Source of the DNA: JBOGXA01 sp050694175
Lineage (GTDB): Bacteria > Actinomycetota > CADDZG01 > WHSQ01
Assembly: GCA_050694175.1 (NCBI GenBank)
Contig: JBOGXA010000002.1
Coordinates: forward strand, 1 to 64,000
Length of the DNA: 64,000 nucleotides
Reading direction: 5' to 3'
Under the pieces are notes generated by a model. It searched no databases. It saw only the letters and a list, made by a program, of their open reading frames with translations, and had not been told where the DNA came from. Each line of letters opens with the position of its first letter. The first letter of the stretch is position 1. Of this stretch, positions 28,948 through 37,973 are shown piece by piece. The translations under genes and the position numbers were made by a program.

Positions 28948-29778
28948 ATGAGCGGTGGCAGTTCTCGGGGCCGCGACGAGAAAATGGCCATCTCGAGCCC
29001 GAGAAACGTCCGGGTCCAGGCGGCGCGGCGTTTGAGGAGGCGCTCTCACCGGGATCGGGAGGGCGCTTTTCTGGTTGAGGGAGCGGTACTCGTCGCGGAC
29101 GCGCTGGGATCCGGGGCCGACGTCGACGAAGTGTTCGTCGTCCCCGGGGCGTCCGACGAGATCGAGAGGCTGGCAGCCGCGGCCGGTGTCCCGGTTTACC
29201 GGGTGAACGAGCGGGTACTTGGCTCCATTGCCGATGCGGCGACACCGCAGGGTGTCGTGGCGCGCGTCCGCTACCGCGATGCCGGACTCGATGAGCTGGT
29301 ACTGAAGGCGGGCCTAGTTGTTGTTCTTGCCGACGTGCGGGACCCCGGCAACGCGGGGACGCTGATCCGTTCCGCCCTCGCGGTCGGGGCCGACGCAGTG
29401 ATGGCTTGCTCGGGCGCAGTGGATCTCCTGCATCCCAAGAGCGTGCGGGCAGCCGCCGGCGCGACCTTCCGTATCCCGCTCGTGCGCGCCGGTGACTTCG
29501 AATCGGCTGCGGCCGACCTCAGGATGGGCGGACTTGTGATCGTCGGCGCGGATCAGAGCGGCGCCCGGGTGTGGGGAGCCGACCTCACCCGCCCGATCGC
29601 GATCGTGGTCGGCAACGAGGCGTGGGGCCTTGCCCCATCGGTTCGGGCGGCGCTCGACGAGATCCTCGCGATACCCATGCCGGGCCCGGCCGAATCGCTG
29701 AACGCAGGCATCGCGGGATCCTTGCTCTTGTTCGAGGCGCTGCGCCAGCGGTCGTCCGTTTATCCTCGCAACCCATGA
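28948..29778 (+). CDS. TrmH/SpoU-family RNA 2'-O-methyltransferase
   Basis: A 276-aa SPOUT enzyme, probably methylating ribose in rRNA or tRNA. An N-terminal substrate-binding domain (REGAFLVEGAVLVADAL) precedes the knotted domain with motif 1 LADVRDPGNAGTLIRSA, motif 2 IVVGNEAWGL and motif 3 IPMPGPAESLNAGIAGSLLLFE. The target nucleotide is not predictable. ATG at 28984 (MAISSPRN) is an alternative start. It lies between rplT and pheS, a frequent actinobacterial location. Confidence 0.88.
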   Translation: MSGGSSRGRDEKMAISSPRNVRVQAARRLRRRSHRDREGAFLVEGAVLVADALGSGADVDEVFVVPGASDEIERLAAAAGVPVYRVNERVLGSIADAATPQGVVARVRYRDAGLDELVLKAGLVVVLADVRDPGNAGTLIRSALAVGADAVMACSGAVDLLHPKSVRAAAGATFRIPLVRAGDFESAAADLRMGGLVIVGADQSGARVWGADLTRPIAIVVGNEAWGLAPSVRAALDEILAIPMPGPAESLNAGIAGSLLLFEALRQRSSVYPRNP

Positions 29779-30476
29779 GCGAGGTCAACCTCGGCGAGCT
29801 CATCTCGAAAATCGCTCACGAGTTGCGCTCGCCACTTACTTCCGTCAAAGGCTTTTCGTCGATGCTGTTGACGCGGTGGGACCGGTTCACCGACGAGCAG
29901 CGCTACCAATTCGTCGAAACGATTGCCGCCGACGCTGAACGGATGGGTCGCATCGTCACCGAGGTCTTGGACCTGGCCCGCATGGAAACCGGTCGCATCG
30001 AGCTCTACAAGACGGTGGTCGAGGTCCGCCCGTTGGTGGATGCGGCCGTCGAGCGCTCGGCGGACCAGCCGGGAGCAGACCGCGTTGTCGCGGAGATCGA
30101 GGACGGGTTGTCGGCCTGGGCGGACGAGGAGCGGCTCGAAGCGGTCGTGGCGAACCTGATAGAGAACGCGATCAAGTTCTCCGACGAGGGGCCGATCATC
30201 GTCTCGGCGCGTGCGGTTGACTCCAGCACGGAGATCTCCGTGCGCGACGAGGGCGTCGGCATCGACCCCGAGCTCCTTCCTCACGTTTTCTTGGGCCCGG
30301 CCCCCCCGGGAGGGCGCGCGGGACCCTCGGGTGCAGGCCTGGGCCTGTACATGAGCCGCGGGCTCATCGAGCTGCACGAGGGTCACATCGAGGCCGACAG
30401 CGCGCTCGGTCGCGGGTCGACATTCACCGTCACGCTCCCGGGGAGACCCGCGGATTCCGGGGATGAGTCAGGGTGA
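29775..30476 (+). CDS. Soluble sensor histidine kinase
   Basis: A 233-aa minimal kinase containing only a HisKA domain (phosphoacceptor in IAHELRSPLTSVKGF) and an HATPase domain (N box LIENAIKFS, G1 DEGVGI, G2 GAGLGLYMSRGL). There is no membrane segment and no separate sensor domain, so it must sense through a partner or small molecule. It overlaps the methyltransferase stop and the pheS start, so it is embedded in a translation operon; its cognate regulator is not adjacent. Confidence 0.85.
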   Translation: MSEVNLGELISKIAHELRSPLTSVKGFSSMLLTRWDRFTDEQRYQFVETIAADAERMGRIVTEVLDLARMETGRIELYKTVVEVRPLVDAAVERSADQPGADRVVAEIEDGLSAWADEERLEAVVANLIENAIKFSDEGPIIVSARAVDSSTEISVRDEGVGIDPELLPHVFLGPAPPGGRAGPSGAGLGLYMSRGLIELHEGHIEADSALGRGSTFTVTLPGRPADSGDESG

Positions 30477-31531
30477 GCGCCGAACTCAGGCACGAACTCG
30501 AGGCCGCGCGGGCTGCCGGCCTCCAGCTCATCGCATCGGCGAGTGACATGTCGTCGCTGAACGAGGCGCAGATACGGACGCTCGGCCGCAAGGCCCCACT
30601 GTCGCGCGCGCGCGGGGAGCTGCGGAATGTCTCCGAGGACGACCGGAGGGAGCTTGGCCGGCTCGCCAACGAAATCCACTCCGCTTTCGAGGACGCGCTT
30701 GCCGCGAAGCGAGCCGAGTTCGAATCCGCCGACCGGGAACATCGTTGGGAGAGAGACCGAGTCGACGTTACGTTGCCGGGCGTCCAGCCGGCGGTGGGCG
30801 GGCTTCACCCTCTCACGCGCACGATCTGGGAGATCGTGGACGTGTTCGTCGGCCTCGGCTACAGGGTCGCAGAGGGGCCTGAGGTGGAGCTCTCCACGTA
30901 CAACTTCGACGCGCTGAACACTCCACCTGAACATCCCTCGCGCTCGCCGACCGACACGTACTACGTCGCGGGCACGAACGAGGGGATCTGCCTCAGGCCC
31001 CAGACGTCGCCCGCACAGATACGGGCCATGGAGGCCCAGGAACCTCCCATCTACGTCGTGGCGCCGGGACGCTGCTACCGGCGCGACGAGATCGATGCCA
31101 CACACCTGAATCAGTTCGCGCAACTCGAGTGCCTCACCATCGACGAGGGCATAACGATGGGCGACCTCAAGGGGACTCTCGAGACGTTCGCCCGGGCGAT
31201 CTTCGGCCGCGATCTGGACATCCGGTTGCGTCCCAGCTTCTTTCCCTTTACCGAGCCGTCCGCGGAGATGGACACTCAATGTTTCGTGTGTCGCGGGCGC
31301 GATCCGGGATGCCGCCTCTGTAAGGGAGAGGGCTGGATCGAGACGCTCGGTGCGGGGATGGTCGACCCGACGTTGCTGGAGTGGGTCGGCTACGACACCG
31401 AGCGATACACGGGGTTCGCATTCGGCATGGGCATCGAGCGGGTGGCGGCGCTCGCGCACGGCGTAACCGACATCCGCTATTTCTACGACAACGACTTGCG
31501 TTTCCTCGGGTACTTCAGAGGTCTTCTGTGA
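30473..31531 (+). CDS. pheS: Phenylalanyl-tRNA synthetase alpha subunit
   Basis: A 352-aa class II synthetase subunit. An N-terminal coiled-coil that contacts tRNA is followed by motif 2 (VVAPGRCYRRDEIDATHLNQFAQLE split around residue 205) and motif 3 (FAFGMGIERVAAL). A short cysteine cluster, CFVCRGRDPGCRLC, lies before motif 3. GTG start overlaps the kinase stop; the end overlaps pheT. Confidence 0.95.
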   Translation: MSAELRHELEAARAAGLQLIASASDMSSLNEAQIRTLGRKAPLSRARGELRNVSEDDRRELGRLANEIHSAFEDALAAKRAEFESADREHRWERDRVDVTLPGVQPAVGGLHPLTRTIWEIVDVFVGLGYRVAEGPEVELSTYNFDALNTPPEHPSRSPTDTYYVAGTNEGICLRPQTSPAQIRAMEAQEPPIYVVAPGRCYRRDEIDATHLNQFAQLECLTIDEGITMGDLKGTLETFARAIFGRDLDIRLRPSFFPFTEPSAEMDTQCFVCRGRDPGCRLCKGEGWIETLGAGMVDPTLLEWVGYDTERYTGFAFGMGIERVAALAHGVTDIRYFYDNDLRFLGYFRGLL

Positions 31532-33915
31532 AGGCGAGTGTCAAATGGCTCAAGGAGTTTGTCGACTTCGACATCTCGGTCGACGAACTGGCAGACAGGC
31601 TGTCCGAGTCGGGGACTAAGGTCGAGGGGATTGAGCTCCCGGGCGCGGCGGTCGAGGGTGTCGTGGTGGCTGAGGTGCTGGACGTCGCCGATCATCCGCG
31701 CGCCGACAAGCTGATCGTCGTGGAGGTGTCGACTGCGCCCGGAGAGAGCCGGCAGGTGGTGTGCGGCGCGCGCAACTTCGCGGTCGGGGACCGAGTTCCT
31801 TTCGCGGAAGTGGGAGCGCGCGTCGGGGATGTGACGATCGAGGCGCGCCAGATACGCGGGGTCGACAGCAACGGGATGCTGTGCTCGGGCGCGGAGCTCG
31901 GTATATCGAAAGATCACTCCGGAATCCTCGTTCTGCCCCCCGACGCCGAGCTGGGCACCGACGTGAGCGCCGTCATGGGCCTCGACGACGCCATCCTCGA
32001 TCTCGAAGTCACGCCGAACCGCGGGGATTGCATGGGCATGATCGGGCTTGCGCGCGAGGTGGGAGCCCTCGTGGGGAGCCGCCTTCGCGTGGTGCCTCGA
32101 GAAGTACCGAGTTCGAGCCTCGAAGCGAGCGTTTCCGTAACCATCGAGGATCCGGAGGGATGCCCGCGCTACGTCGCCCGCTTCATCGAGGGCATCAAAG
32201 GAGGTTCGTCTCCGTCGTGGATGCAGGGGCGCCTGGTGAGGCTCGGAGTGAGGCCCGTGTCGGTCGTGGTCGACGTCACCAACTACGTGATGCTCGAGAC
32301 GGGGCAGCCCCTTCACGCGTTTGACGCCGCGTCCGTTCCCGACCACCGCATCGTGGTACGGCGCGCGACCGCGGGCGAGAGCCTGCGAACGCTAGACGGC
32401 CAAATGCGGAGGCTGCATCCCGACGACCTCGTAATCGCGGATTCCACCCGGCCGATTGCGCTCGCCGGGGTCATGGGCGGTGAATTAACGGAGGTGTCCG
32501 ACTCGACGGATAGCGTCATCCTGGAGGCGGCGGTCTTCGACAATGCCGCAGTCGCGTACGCGAGCCGCAGACACTCTCTTCGCTCCGAAGCGTCGGCGCG
32601 CTTCGAGCGGGGCGTCGACGCGGAGATGGCGCCCGTTGCGGCGGCCCGGGCGGCGGCCCTCATGGCCGAGCTGGCGGGGGGGTCAGTTGCACCCGGGGCA
32701 GTTGACGAGTACCCGGCCCCCATCACGCCGCGCCGCATCACCCTGCGACCCGCGCGCACAGGAGCAGTCCTCGGCTACGAGATCTCGGGGGGCGACCAGG
32801 CCGCACACCTACGCGCGCTTGAGCTTGAGGTCACGTCGACCGGCAACGCGTTGGAGGCCGCCATCCCGAGCTGGCGCCGGGACCTCTATCGCGAGATCGA
32901 TCTCATTGAGGAAGTGGCCCGCCTCGCCGGCTTCGGCCGCCTTCCCTCGACGCTTCCTCCCGGGCGAGCCGGAGGACTCGACACGTCTCAGGCCGCCGAG
33001 CGCCGCGTGCGCCGGATCCTCGCGGGCTTCGGTGTGAGCGAAGCGTGGACCAGCAGCTTTGGGTCGCCTGAGGAGCTCGATGCACTCGGGTTCCCGCCGG
33101 ATCATCCGGCCCGCGCCGGCGTCGCCCTCGCCAACCCGACGTCCGACCTCGACCCCATACTGCGGACGACTCTTCTGCCCGGGCTCCTTCGCTCGACGTC
33201 CCGCAACCTCGCTCAAAGGGCGCGCTCGGTGGCTCTGTTCGAGATAGCGCGGATCTACGAGAAGTCGGAGGAGCAGCTGCCGCGTGAGCCGCTTCTCCTC
33301 ACCGCGGTCTTCACCGGCGTGCGCGGGACGCCGTCGTGGTACGAGGGGGAGCGTGCCTGGGACTTCTTCTCGGCCAAGGGCGTGCTCCAAGCGAGTTTCG
33401 CCTCGCTGGGAATCGAAGGTCTGAGGTTTGCCCCCGTGAAATCGATGCCGTGGCATCCGACAAGAGCCGCGGGCGTCCTGCTCCGAGACGAGGGGCTGGG
33501 GGTCCTCGGCGAACTACATCCGGATGTGTGCGAGCGCTTCGCAGTCACCGAGGGTGCGGTCGCGTTCGAGATCGCACTCGAGCCGGTGCTGATGGCCCTT
33601 CCGCAACGCGCTCGCGTGACGGAGCTGTCGCGCTTCCCCGCCGTCTACATCGACCTGGCGTTCGTGGTCGATGCAGAGCTCTCCGAAGCGCGGGTCCACG
33701 AGCTCATCGAGGGAGCAGGCGCACCCGAGGTTGCCGCCGCCAGACTGTTCGACGTCTACCGCGGGGAGCAGATCGCGGAGGGCAAGAAGAGCCTTGCTTA
33801 CGCTCTCGAGCTGCGTGCTCCGGACCGGACGCTGACGGACGCGGATGCCGAGTCGGTTACCCACCGCATCGTCACCGCGCTGCGTGAGAGGACGGGAGCT
33901 GAGCTCAGGTCTTGA
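31528..33915 (+). CDS. pheT: Phenylalanyl-tRNA synthetase beta subunit
   Basis: A 795-aa subunit with the full domain set: N-terminal B1 (VKASVKWLKEFVDFD), the tRNA-binding OB-like domain (VADHPRADKLIVVEV), B3/B4 core with editing region, B5, the catalytic-like domain, and the C-terminal ferredoxin-fold anticodon domain (FPAVYIDLAFVVD). GTG start at 31528 overlaps the pheS TGA. Confidence 0.95.
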   Translation: MKASVKWLKEFVDFDISVDELADRLSESGTKVEGIELPGAAVEGVVVAEVLDVADHPRADKLIVVEVSTAPGESRQVVCGARNFAVGDRVPFAEVGARVGDVTIEARQIRGVDSNGMLCSGAELGISKDHSGILVLPPDAELGTDVSAVMGLDDAILDLEVTPNRGDCMGMIGLAREVGALVGSRLRVVPREVPSSSLEASVSVTIEDPEGCPRYVARFIEGIKGGSSPSWMQGRLVRLGVRPVSVVVDVTNYVMLETGQPLHAFDAASVPDHRIVVRRATAGESLRTLDGQMRRLHPDDLVIADSTRPIALAGVMGGELTEVSDSTDSVILEAAVFDNAAVAYASRRHSLRSEASARFERGVDAEMAPVAAARAAALMAELAGGSVAPGAVDEYPAPITPRRITLRPARTGAVLGYEISGGDQAAHLRALELEVTSTGNALEAAIPSWRRDLYREIDLIEEVARLAGFGRLPSTLPPGRAGGLDTSQAAERRVRRILAGFGVSEAWTSSFGSPEELDALGFPPDHPARAGVALANPTSDLDPILRTTLLPGLLRSTSRNLAQRARSVALFEIARIYEKSEEQLPREPLLLTAVFTGVRGTPSWYEGERAWDFFSAKGVLQASFASLGIEGLRFAPVKSMPWHPTRAAGVLLRDEGLGVLGELHPDVCERFAVTEGAVAFEIALEPVLMALPQRARVTELSRFPAVYIDLAFVVDAELSEARVHELIEGAGAPEVAAARLFDVYRGEQIAEGKKSLAYALELRAPDRTLTDADAESVTHRIVTALRERTGAELRS

Positions 33916-33933
33916 GATGAACGGGGGCGAGAA

Positions 33934-34851
33934 GTGGAGAAACGGGATTTCCTTTCGATAGACGACCTCTCGACCGATGAGCTGTTGTCGCTGCTCGACA
34001 ATGGCGACGAGATGAAGGCCAAGCCGGCCAAGCACAACAAGATCCTCACCGGCCGCCAGGTCGCGCTGATCTTCGAAAAACCGTCGACCAGAACGCGCGT
34101 TTCCTTCGAGGTCGCGATTTCCTCGATGGGCGGCCACGCAATCGTTCTGCGCGGCGATGAACTGCAGCTCGGCCGCGGTGAAACGATCGAGGACACCGGC
34201 CGTGTGCTGTCCCGATACGTGGATGCTCTCGTCGTCCGCACATTCGGGCACGAGCGGCTCGAGGCCCTCGCGGCCGCCGCTTCGGTTCCGGTGATCAATT
34301 CGCTGAGCGATTACTCGCACCCGTGCCAGGCGCTTGCCGACTTCCAAACGGTGCGAGAGAGGAGAGGAAAGTTCGAGGGACTGTCGCTCGGATATATCGG
34401 TGACGGCAACAATGTCGCGCACTCGCTGATGTTTGCAGGGGCGAAAGTGGGGATGCACGTCCGCGTGGCGTGTCCCGTGGGCCACGAACCGTCGCCCCAG
34501 GTAACGGATCGAAGCAAGGAGATCGCGGCGGCCGGGGGTGGAAGCGTGACTGTCACGAGCGTGGTGGCAGAGGCCGCGATGAATGCCGACGTTCTCTACA
34601 CGGACGTGTGGGCGAGCATGGGACAGGAGTCGGAGACCGAGGCTCGCAACGCGGCGTTTGAACGCTACCGGATCGACGAAGACACGCTCGAGATGGCTGC
34701 CGACGACGTGATCGTGATGCACTGCCTCCCCGCTCATCGCGGCGAGGAGATCGCCGCGAGCGTGATCGACGGCCCCCATTCCGTCGTGTTCGATCAGGCA
34801 GAGAACCGTCTTCACTCCCAGAAGGCCTTGCTCGCCTGGCTCCTCGGTTAG
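33934..34851 (+). CDS. argF: Ornithine carbamoyltransferase
   Basis: A 305-aa enzyme making citrulline. The carbamoyl-phosphate site is FEKPSTRTRVSFEVA, and the ornithine-specific motifs SDYSHPCQALADFQT and MHCLPAHRGEE distinguish it from PyrB. GTG start. No other arginine genes are adjacent in the window. It is 18 bases after pheT, so it may be read from the same message. Confidence 0.95.
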   Translation: MEKRDFLSIDDLSTDELLSLLDNGDEMKAKPAKHNKILTGRQVALIFEKPSTRTRVSFEVAISSMGGHAIVLRGDELQLGRGETIEDTGRVLSRYVDALVVRTFGHERLEALAAAASVPVINSLSDYSHPCQALADFQTVRERRGKFEGLSLGYIGDGNNVAHSLMFAGAKVGMHVRVACPVGHEPSPQVTDRSKEIAAAGGGSVTVTSVVAEAAMNADVLYTDVWASMGQESETEARNAAFERYRIDEDTLEMAADDVIVMHCLPAHRGEEIAASVIDGPHSVVFDQAENRLHSQKALLAWLLG

Positions 34852-34863
34852 TGCCCCACTAAC

Positions 34864-35469
34864 TTGGCCGTTCGCCTCACGAAGCCGTTCTACGCACGTG
34901 ATGCGCTGTCGGTCGCGGCCGACCTCATCGGTTGCCTCTTCGCCCATCGCTCACCCGCCGGCCTGGTCGTCGTCCGACTCGTCGAGGTCGAGGCATATCG
35001 GGGCGAGCAGGATCCCGGGTCCCACGGCTACCGAGGCATGACCGCCCGCACGCGCACGATGTTCGGGCCCCCCGGCCGCCTTTACGTCTATTTCACCTAC
35101 GGAGTGCACTGGTGCGCCAACGTTGTGTGCGGAGGCGTTGGCGTGTGCGAGGCGGTCCTGCTGCGGGCCGCCGAACCCGTCGGGGGCCGCGAGATCATGC
35201 GGGCGAACCGCGGGGGAGTGGCCGATGATCGTTTGCTCGCGGCGGGGCCCGGCCGCTTCACTCAGGCGTTGGGCATCGGTCGCGCTCACGACGGGGCCAG
35301 CCTGCTTCGGGGCGGGACCATGTGGTGCGCGGAGGACGACGAGACGACCGAGTACCGCAACAGCGAGATCTCGCGGACGGTGAGAGTCGGACTTGCGTCG
35401 GGCCGGGGCGACGCATTTCCGTGGCGCTTCGTCGTGCGCGGCCACCCCTATGCGTCCCGGCGCCATTAG
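34864..35469 (+). CDS. 3-methyladenine DNA glycosylase (AAG/Mpg family)
   Basis: A 201-aa DNA repair enzyme that excises alkylated purines. Characteristic segments are LVEVEAYRGEQDPGSHGYRGMTART (catalytic Glu in EVEAY), YVYFTYGVHWCANVV, LLRAAEPVGG and GPGRFTQALGI. Starts with TTG at 34864, 12 bases after argF. Last gene of the + strand run; the next gene converges. Confidence 0.9.
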   Translation: MAVRLTKPFYARDALSVAADLIGCLFAHRSPAGLVVVRLVEVEAYRGEQDPGSHGYRGMTARTRTMFGPPGRLYVYFTYGVHWCANVVCGGVGVCEAVLLRAAEPVGGREIMRANRGGVADDRLLAAGPGRFTQALGIGRAHDGASLLRGGTMWCAEDDETTEYRNSEISRTVRVGLASGRGDAFPWRFVVRGHPYASRRH

Positions 35470-35523
35470 CGAGAGTAATGAGCGGGGATCGAGGCAACCC
35501 CGGTGCGGCCTAAGCGTCGAGTC

Positions 35524-37911
35524 TCAGGGGTTGACCCAGATCGTGACGGTCGCTCCCCTGCTGAACTCCGTGCCGCCGCTTGGTGACTGCTTCCACACCT
35601 CACCCGAGCGCTTCTTCGAGCCGCCGCTCGATTCCCTCTCCTGCACGACGTCGACGCTGAAGCCCTTGCCTTCGAGGAGAGAGACGGCCGCGCCTCGTTC
35701 GTATCCGATCACGGACGGCACGGTGCGATCGTCGGTGTCGACCTCACCGTCCCCATCGTCGTCTCCGGGAACGGCACACGTCTGGTTCGGGGCCGTGCCC
35801 GGCGTGAAGTACTGCGTCGATTGGTGTGAGTCAGGGGTTCTCGACGCAGCCAGACAGCCGGTACGGGTGTCGATCGTCACGGCCACCAGGCCTGCGGCGG
35901 GTACATCGAACTGCGCGACGGGTACGCCGGCCAGGGCGCGCGACATGAACGCGCCCCAGATCTCGGTCGGCCAGCTTCCACCGGTCACCTGGACGCGGGT
36001 GGGACGGCACACCTCGCGCTGACCTCCTTGAACCCCCTCGAACCTCAACTCGCAACTCGGCTTCATCTGGATCTGACCCTTCGGGTAGCCGACCCACACG
36101 GCCGCGGCGAGGTCTGGTGTGTAGCCCGCAAACCAGGCATCCTGGTATTCCTGCGCGGTGCCGGTCTTGCCCGCCGCAGGGCGCCCGCCCAGGTAACCGG
36201 CCGCCGCGGTGCCGGTCCCCTCGAGGATCACCCGTTGCAGGGCCGTCGTCGCGATGTACGCGACGCCGGCCTCGATCGCTTCCGTGGCCTTGGGCTTGTT
36301 TTCGTAGATAACCCGGCCCCGAGAGTTCACGATCTTGGTGATGGCAACGGGTGCGCGGTACTGACCGTAGCTCGAGAGGGTCGCAAACGCAGACGCCATC
36401 CCCAGCGCGTTTACCTCGTTGGATCCGAGGACCGCCGAAAAGAAAGGATTGAGGTTCGTTCGGATGCCCATCTTCTCGGCAACGTCGACGACGTTTTCAG
36501 GTCCAACGTCGACGATCAGTTGCGCGTACACGGTGTTCACGGAGTTGATGGTCGCCTCCAGGAGAGTGATGGTTCCGAATGAGGCGTCCGCATAATTGTG
36601 GACCTCCCACGGTGCGCCGTTGTTGAGCCCCGGAAACACCTTGACCGAGGGCCCCGGGTACCTCTCGGCCAGCGACTTGCCTGCCTGCAGGGCGGCGAGT
36701 AGGGCGAACGGCTTGAAGGCTGAGCCCGCCTGCCTGCCTGTCCCCGGCGCTTGCTTCAGCACCTTCTTGCTTCCCGAAACGGCGACCCGTCCCAAGTGAG
36801 GCTCGGCAACGATGGCGAGGTTCAGCTTCGCGTACCGGTCCTTCTTCCTTTTTGCGAAGTAGTCGCGGCCTCCAACCATGGCTCGGACGTAGCCGCTGTC
36901 CGGTTCGATAGCAACGAGCGCGCCGTGGGGATCGTTCGGCAGGGACAGAACGTTTTGAATCGCTTGTTCGGCTGCCACCTGCATGTCCATGTCGAGCGTC
37001 GTGTAGATGCTCAGTCCGCCGGTGTACATGCGTTTCTCACGGATGTTCGGGCTGCGGCCGAGCATTTTGAATCGAGGGTCGTACTTGATGAGCCGCTTCA
37101 CGTAGTCGACGAAATAGGGGGCCGAGTAGCGGTTGCGGTCGGAGATGTCCGCCAGGCCGAGCTTGGAATCCATCGCCTTCTGTGCCTTCTCCGGTTGGAC
37201 CCATCCGAGCTGCACCATCTTCTCGAGGACCACATTGCGTCGTTTCAGCGCGCGGCGCGGTTTGTTGAAGGGGTTGTAGAACCCTGGCGATCGGATTGAC
37301 CCGGCGAGCACGGCGCCCTGAGCCAGCGACAGCTTCCTCGCAGGAACCCCAAAGAAGGTCTTGGCCGAGGCCTGGATCCCATATGCGCCCTCACCCAGGT
37401 AAACGGCGTTCAGATAGCGCGCGAGGATTTCCTTCTTGCTGAGTTTTTCCTCCAACTGACGGGCGAGTGCAGCCTCGTCGATCTTCCTCTCGATGGTGCG
37501 CGCGGCGATGTCTCCGGGGGAGATGATCACGTTCTTCACGTACTGCTGGGTGATCGTCGAGCCTCCCTCTTCGACCGCGCCGCTGCGCACGTTCGCGAAA
37601 AAGGCCCGCGCTATCGCCCTCAGATCGACGCCGTCGTGCTCGTAGAAACGCTCATCCTCGATCGCGATGACCGCTCGGCGGACGTGGCGGGGGATTCGCT
37701 TGAGGGGAATGACCGTCCGGTTCTCCTCTCCGTGGAAGGTCGTGACGAGGCGGCCCCCGCTGTCGTAAAGGAACGACGACTGGTGCGGGTGGAATCGGAG
37801 GTCCGCCGCGGTCAGGCGGGGGAGATCAGACAGCTGCGAGCAGCCCGCCGCCGTCAGCGCCAGGGCACAGCCCAGCGCGATTACTCTTCGGGAATAAGTC
37901 CGCGAGAACAT
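35524..37911 (-). CDS. Class A penicillin-binding protein with lipobox and PASTA domain
   Basis: A 795-aa peptidoglycan glycosyltransferase/transpeptidase. GT51 motifs: catalytic E85 in IEDERFYEHDG and GGSTITQQ at 116-123. Transpeptidase motifs: S397 in SAFKPF, SVNT, and K582 in GKTGT. A C-terminal PASTA domain covers about residues 730-795. The N terminus looks like a lipoprotein signal (LALTAAGCSQ, C24) instead of the usual membrane anchor, suggesting lipid attachment outside the cell (inference). Convergent with the glycosylase gene and divergent from tyrS. Confidence 0.92.
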   Translation of the reverse strand: MFSRTYSRRVIALGCALALTAAGCSQLSDLPRLTAADLRFHPHQSSFLYDSGGRLVTTFHGEENRTVIPLKRIPRHVRRAVIAIEDERFYEHDGVDLRAIARAFFANVRSGAVEEGGSTITQQYVKNVIISPGDIAARTIERKIDEAALARQLEEKLSKKEILARYLNAVYLGEGAYGIQASAKTFFGVPARKLSLAQGAVLAGSIRSPGFYNPFNKPRRALKRRNVVLEKMVQLGWVQPEKAQKAMDSKLGLADISDRNRYSAPYFVDYVKRLIKYDPRFKMLGRSPNIREKRMYTGGLSIYTTLDMDMQVAAEQAIQNVLSLPNDPHGALVAIEPDSGYVRAMVGGRDYFAKRKKDRYAKLNLAIVAEPHLGRVAVSGSKKVLKQAPGTGRQAGSAFKPFALLAALQAGKSLAERYPGPSVKVFPGLNNGAPWEVHNYADASFGTITLLEATINSVNTVYAQLIVDVGPENVVDVAEKMGIRTNLNPFFSAVLGSNEVNALGMASAFATLSSYGQYRAPVAITKIVNSRGRVIYENKPKATEAIEAGVAYIATTALQRVILEGTGTAAAGYLGGRPAAGKTGTAQEYQDAWFAGYTPDLAAAVWVGYPKGQIQMKPSCELRFEGVQGGQREVCRPTRVQVTGGSWPTEIWGAFMSRALAGVPVAQFDVPAAGLVAVTIDTRTGCLAASRTPDSHQSTQYFTPGTAPNQTCAVPGDDDGDGEVDTDDRTVPSVIGYERGAAVSLLEGKGFSVDVVQERESSGGSKKRSGEVWKQSPSGGTEFSRGATVTIWVNP

Positions 37912-37973
37912 CTAACTCAGTTTACTTTCCGGACCTCGGAAGGTCGGTTCGTTCGACGGGAGCGCACCAGCGC

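Noticed and set aside
33514..34947. 477-aa minus-strand frame opposite pheT and argF
   Set aside because: Crosses two real genes on the other strand and shows no recognisable domain.
37912..37973. T-box leader before tyrS
   Set aside because: The gap is 62 bases, far too short, and lacks the T-box sequence and terminator.
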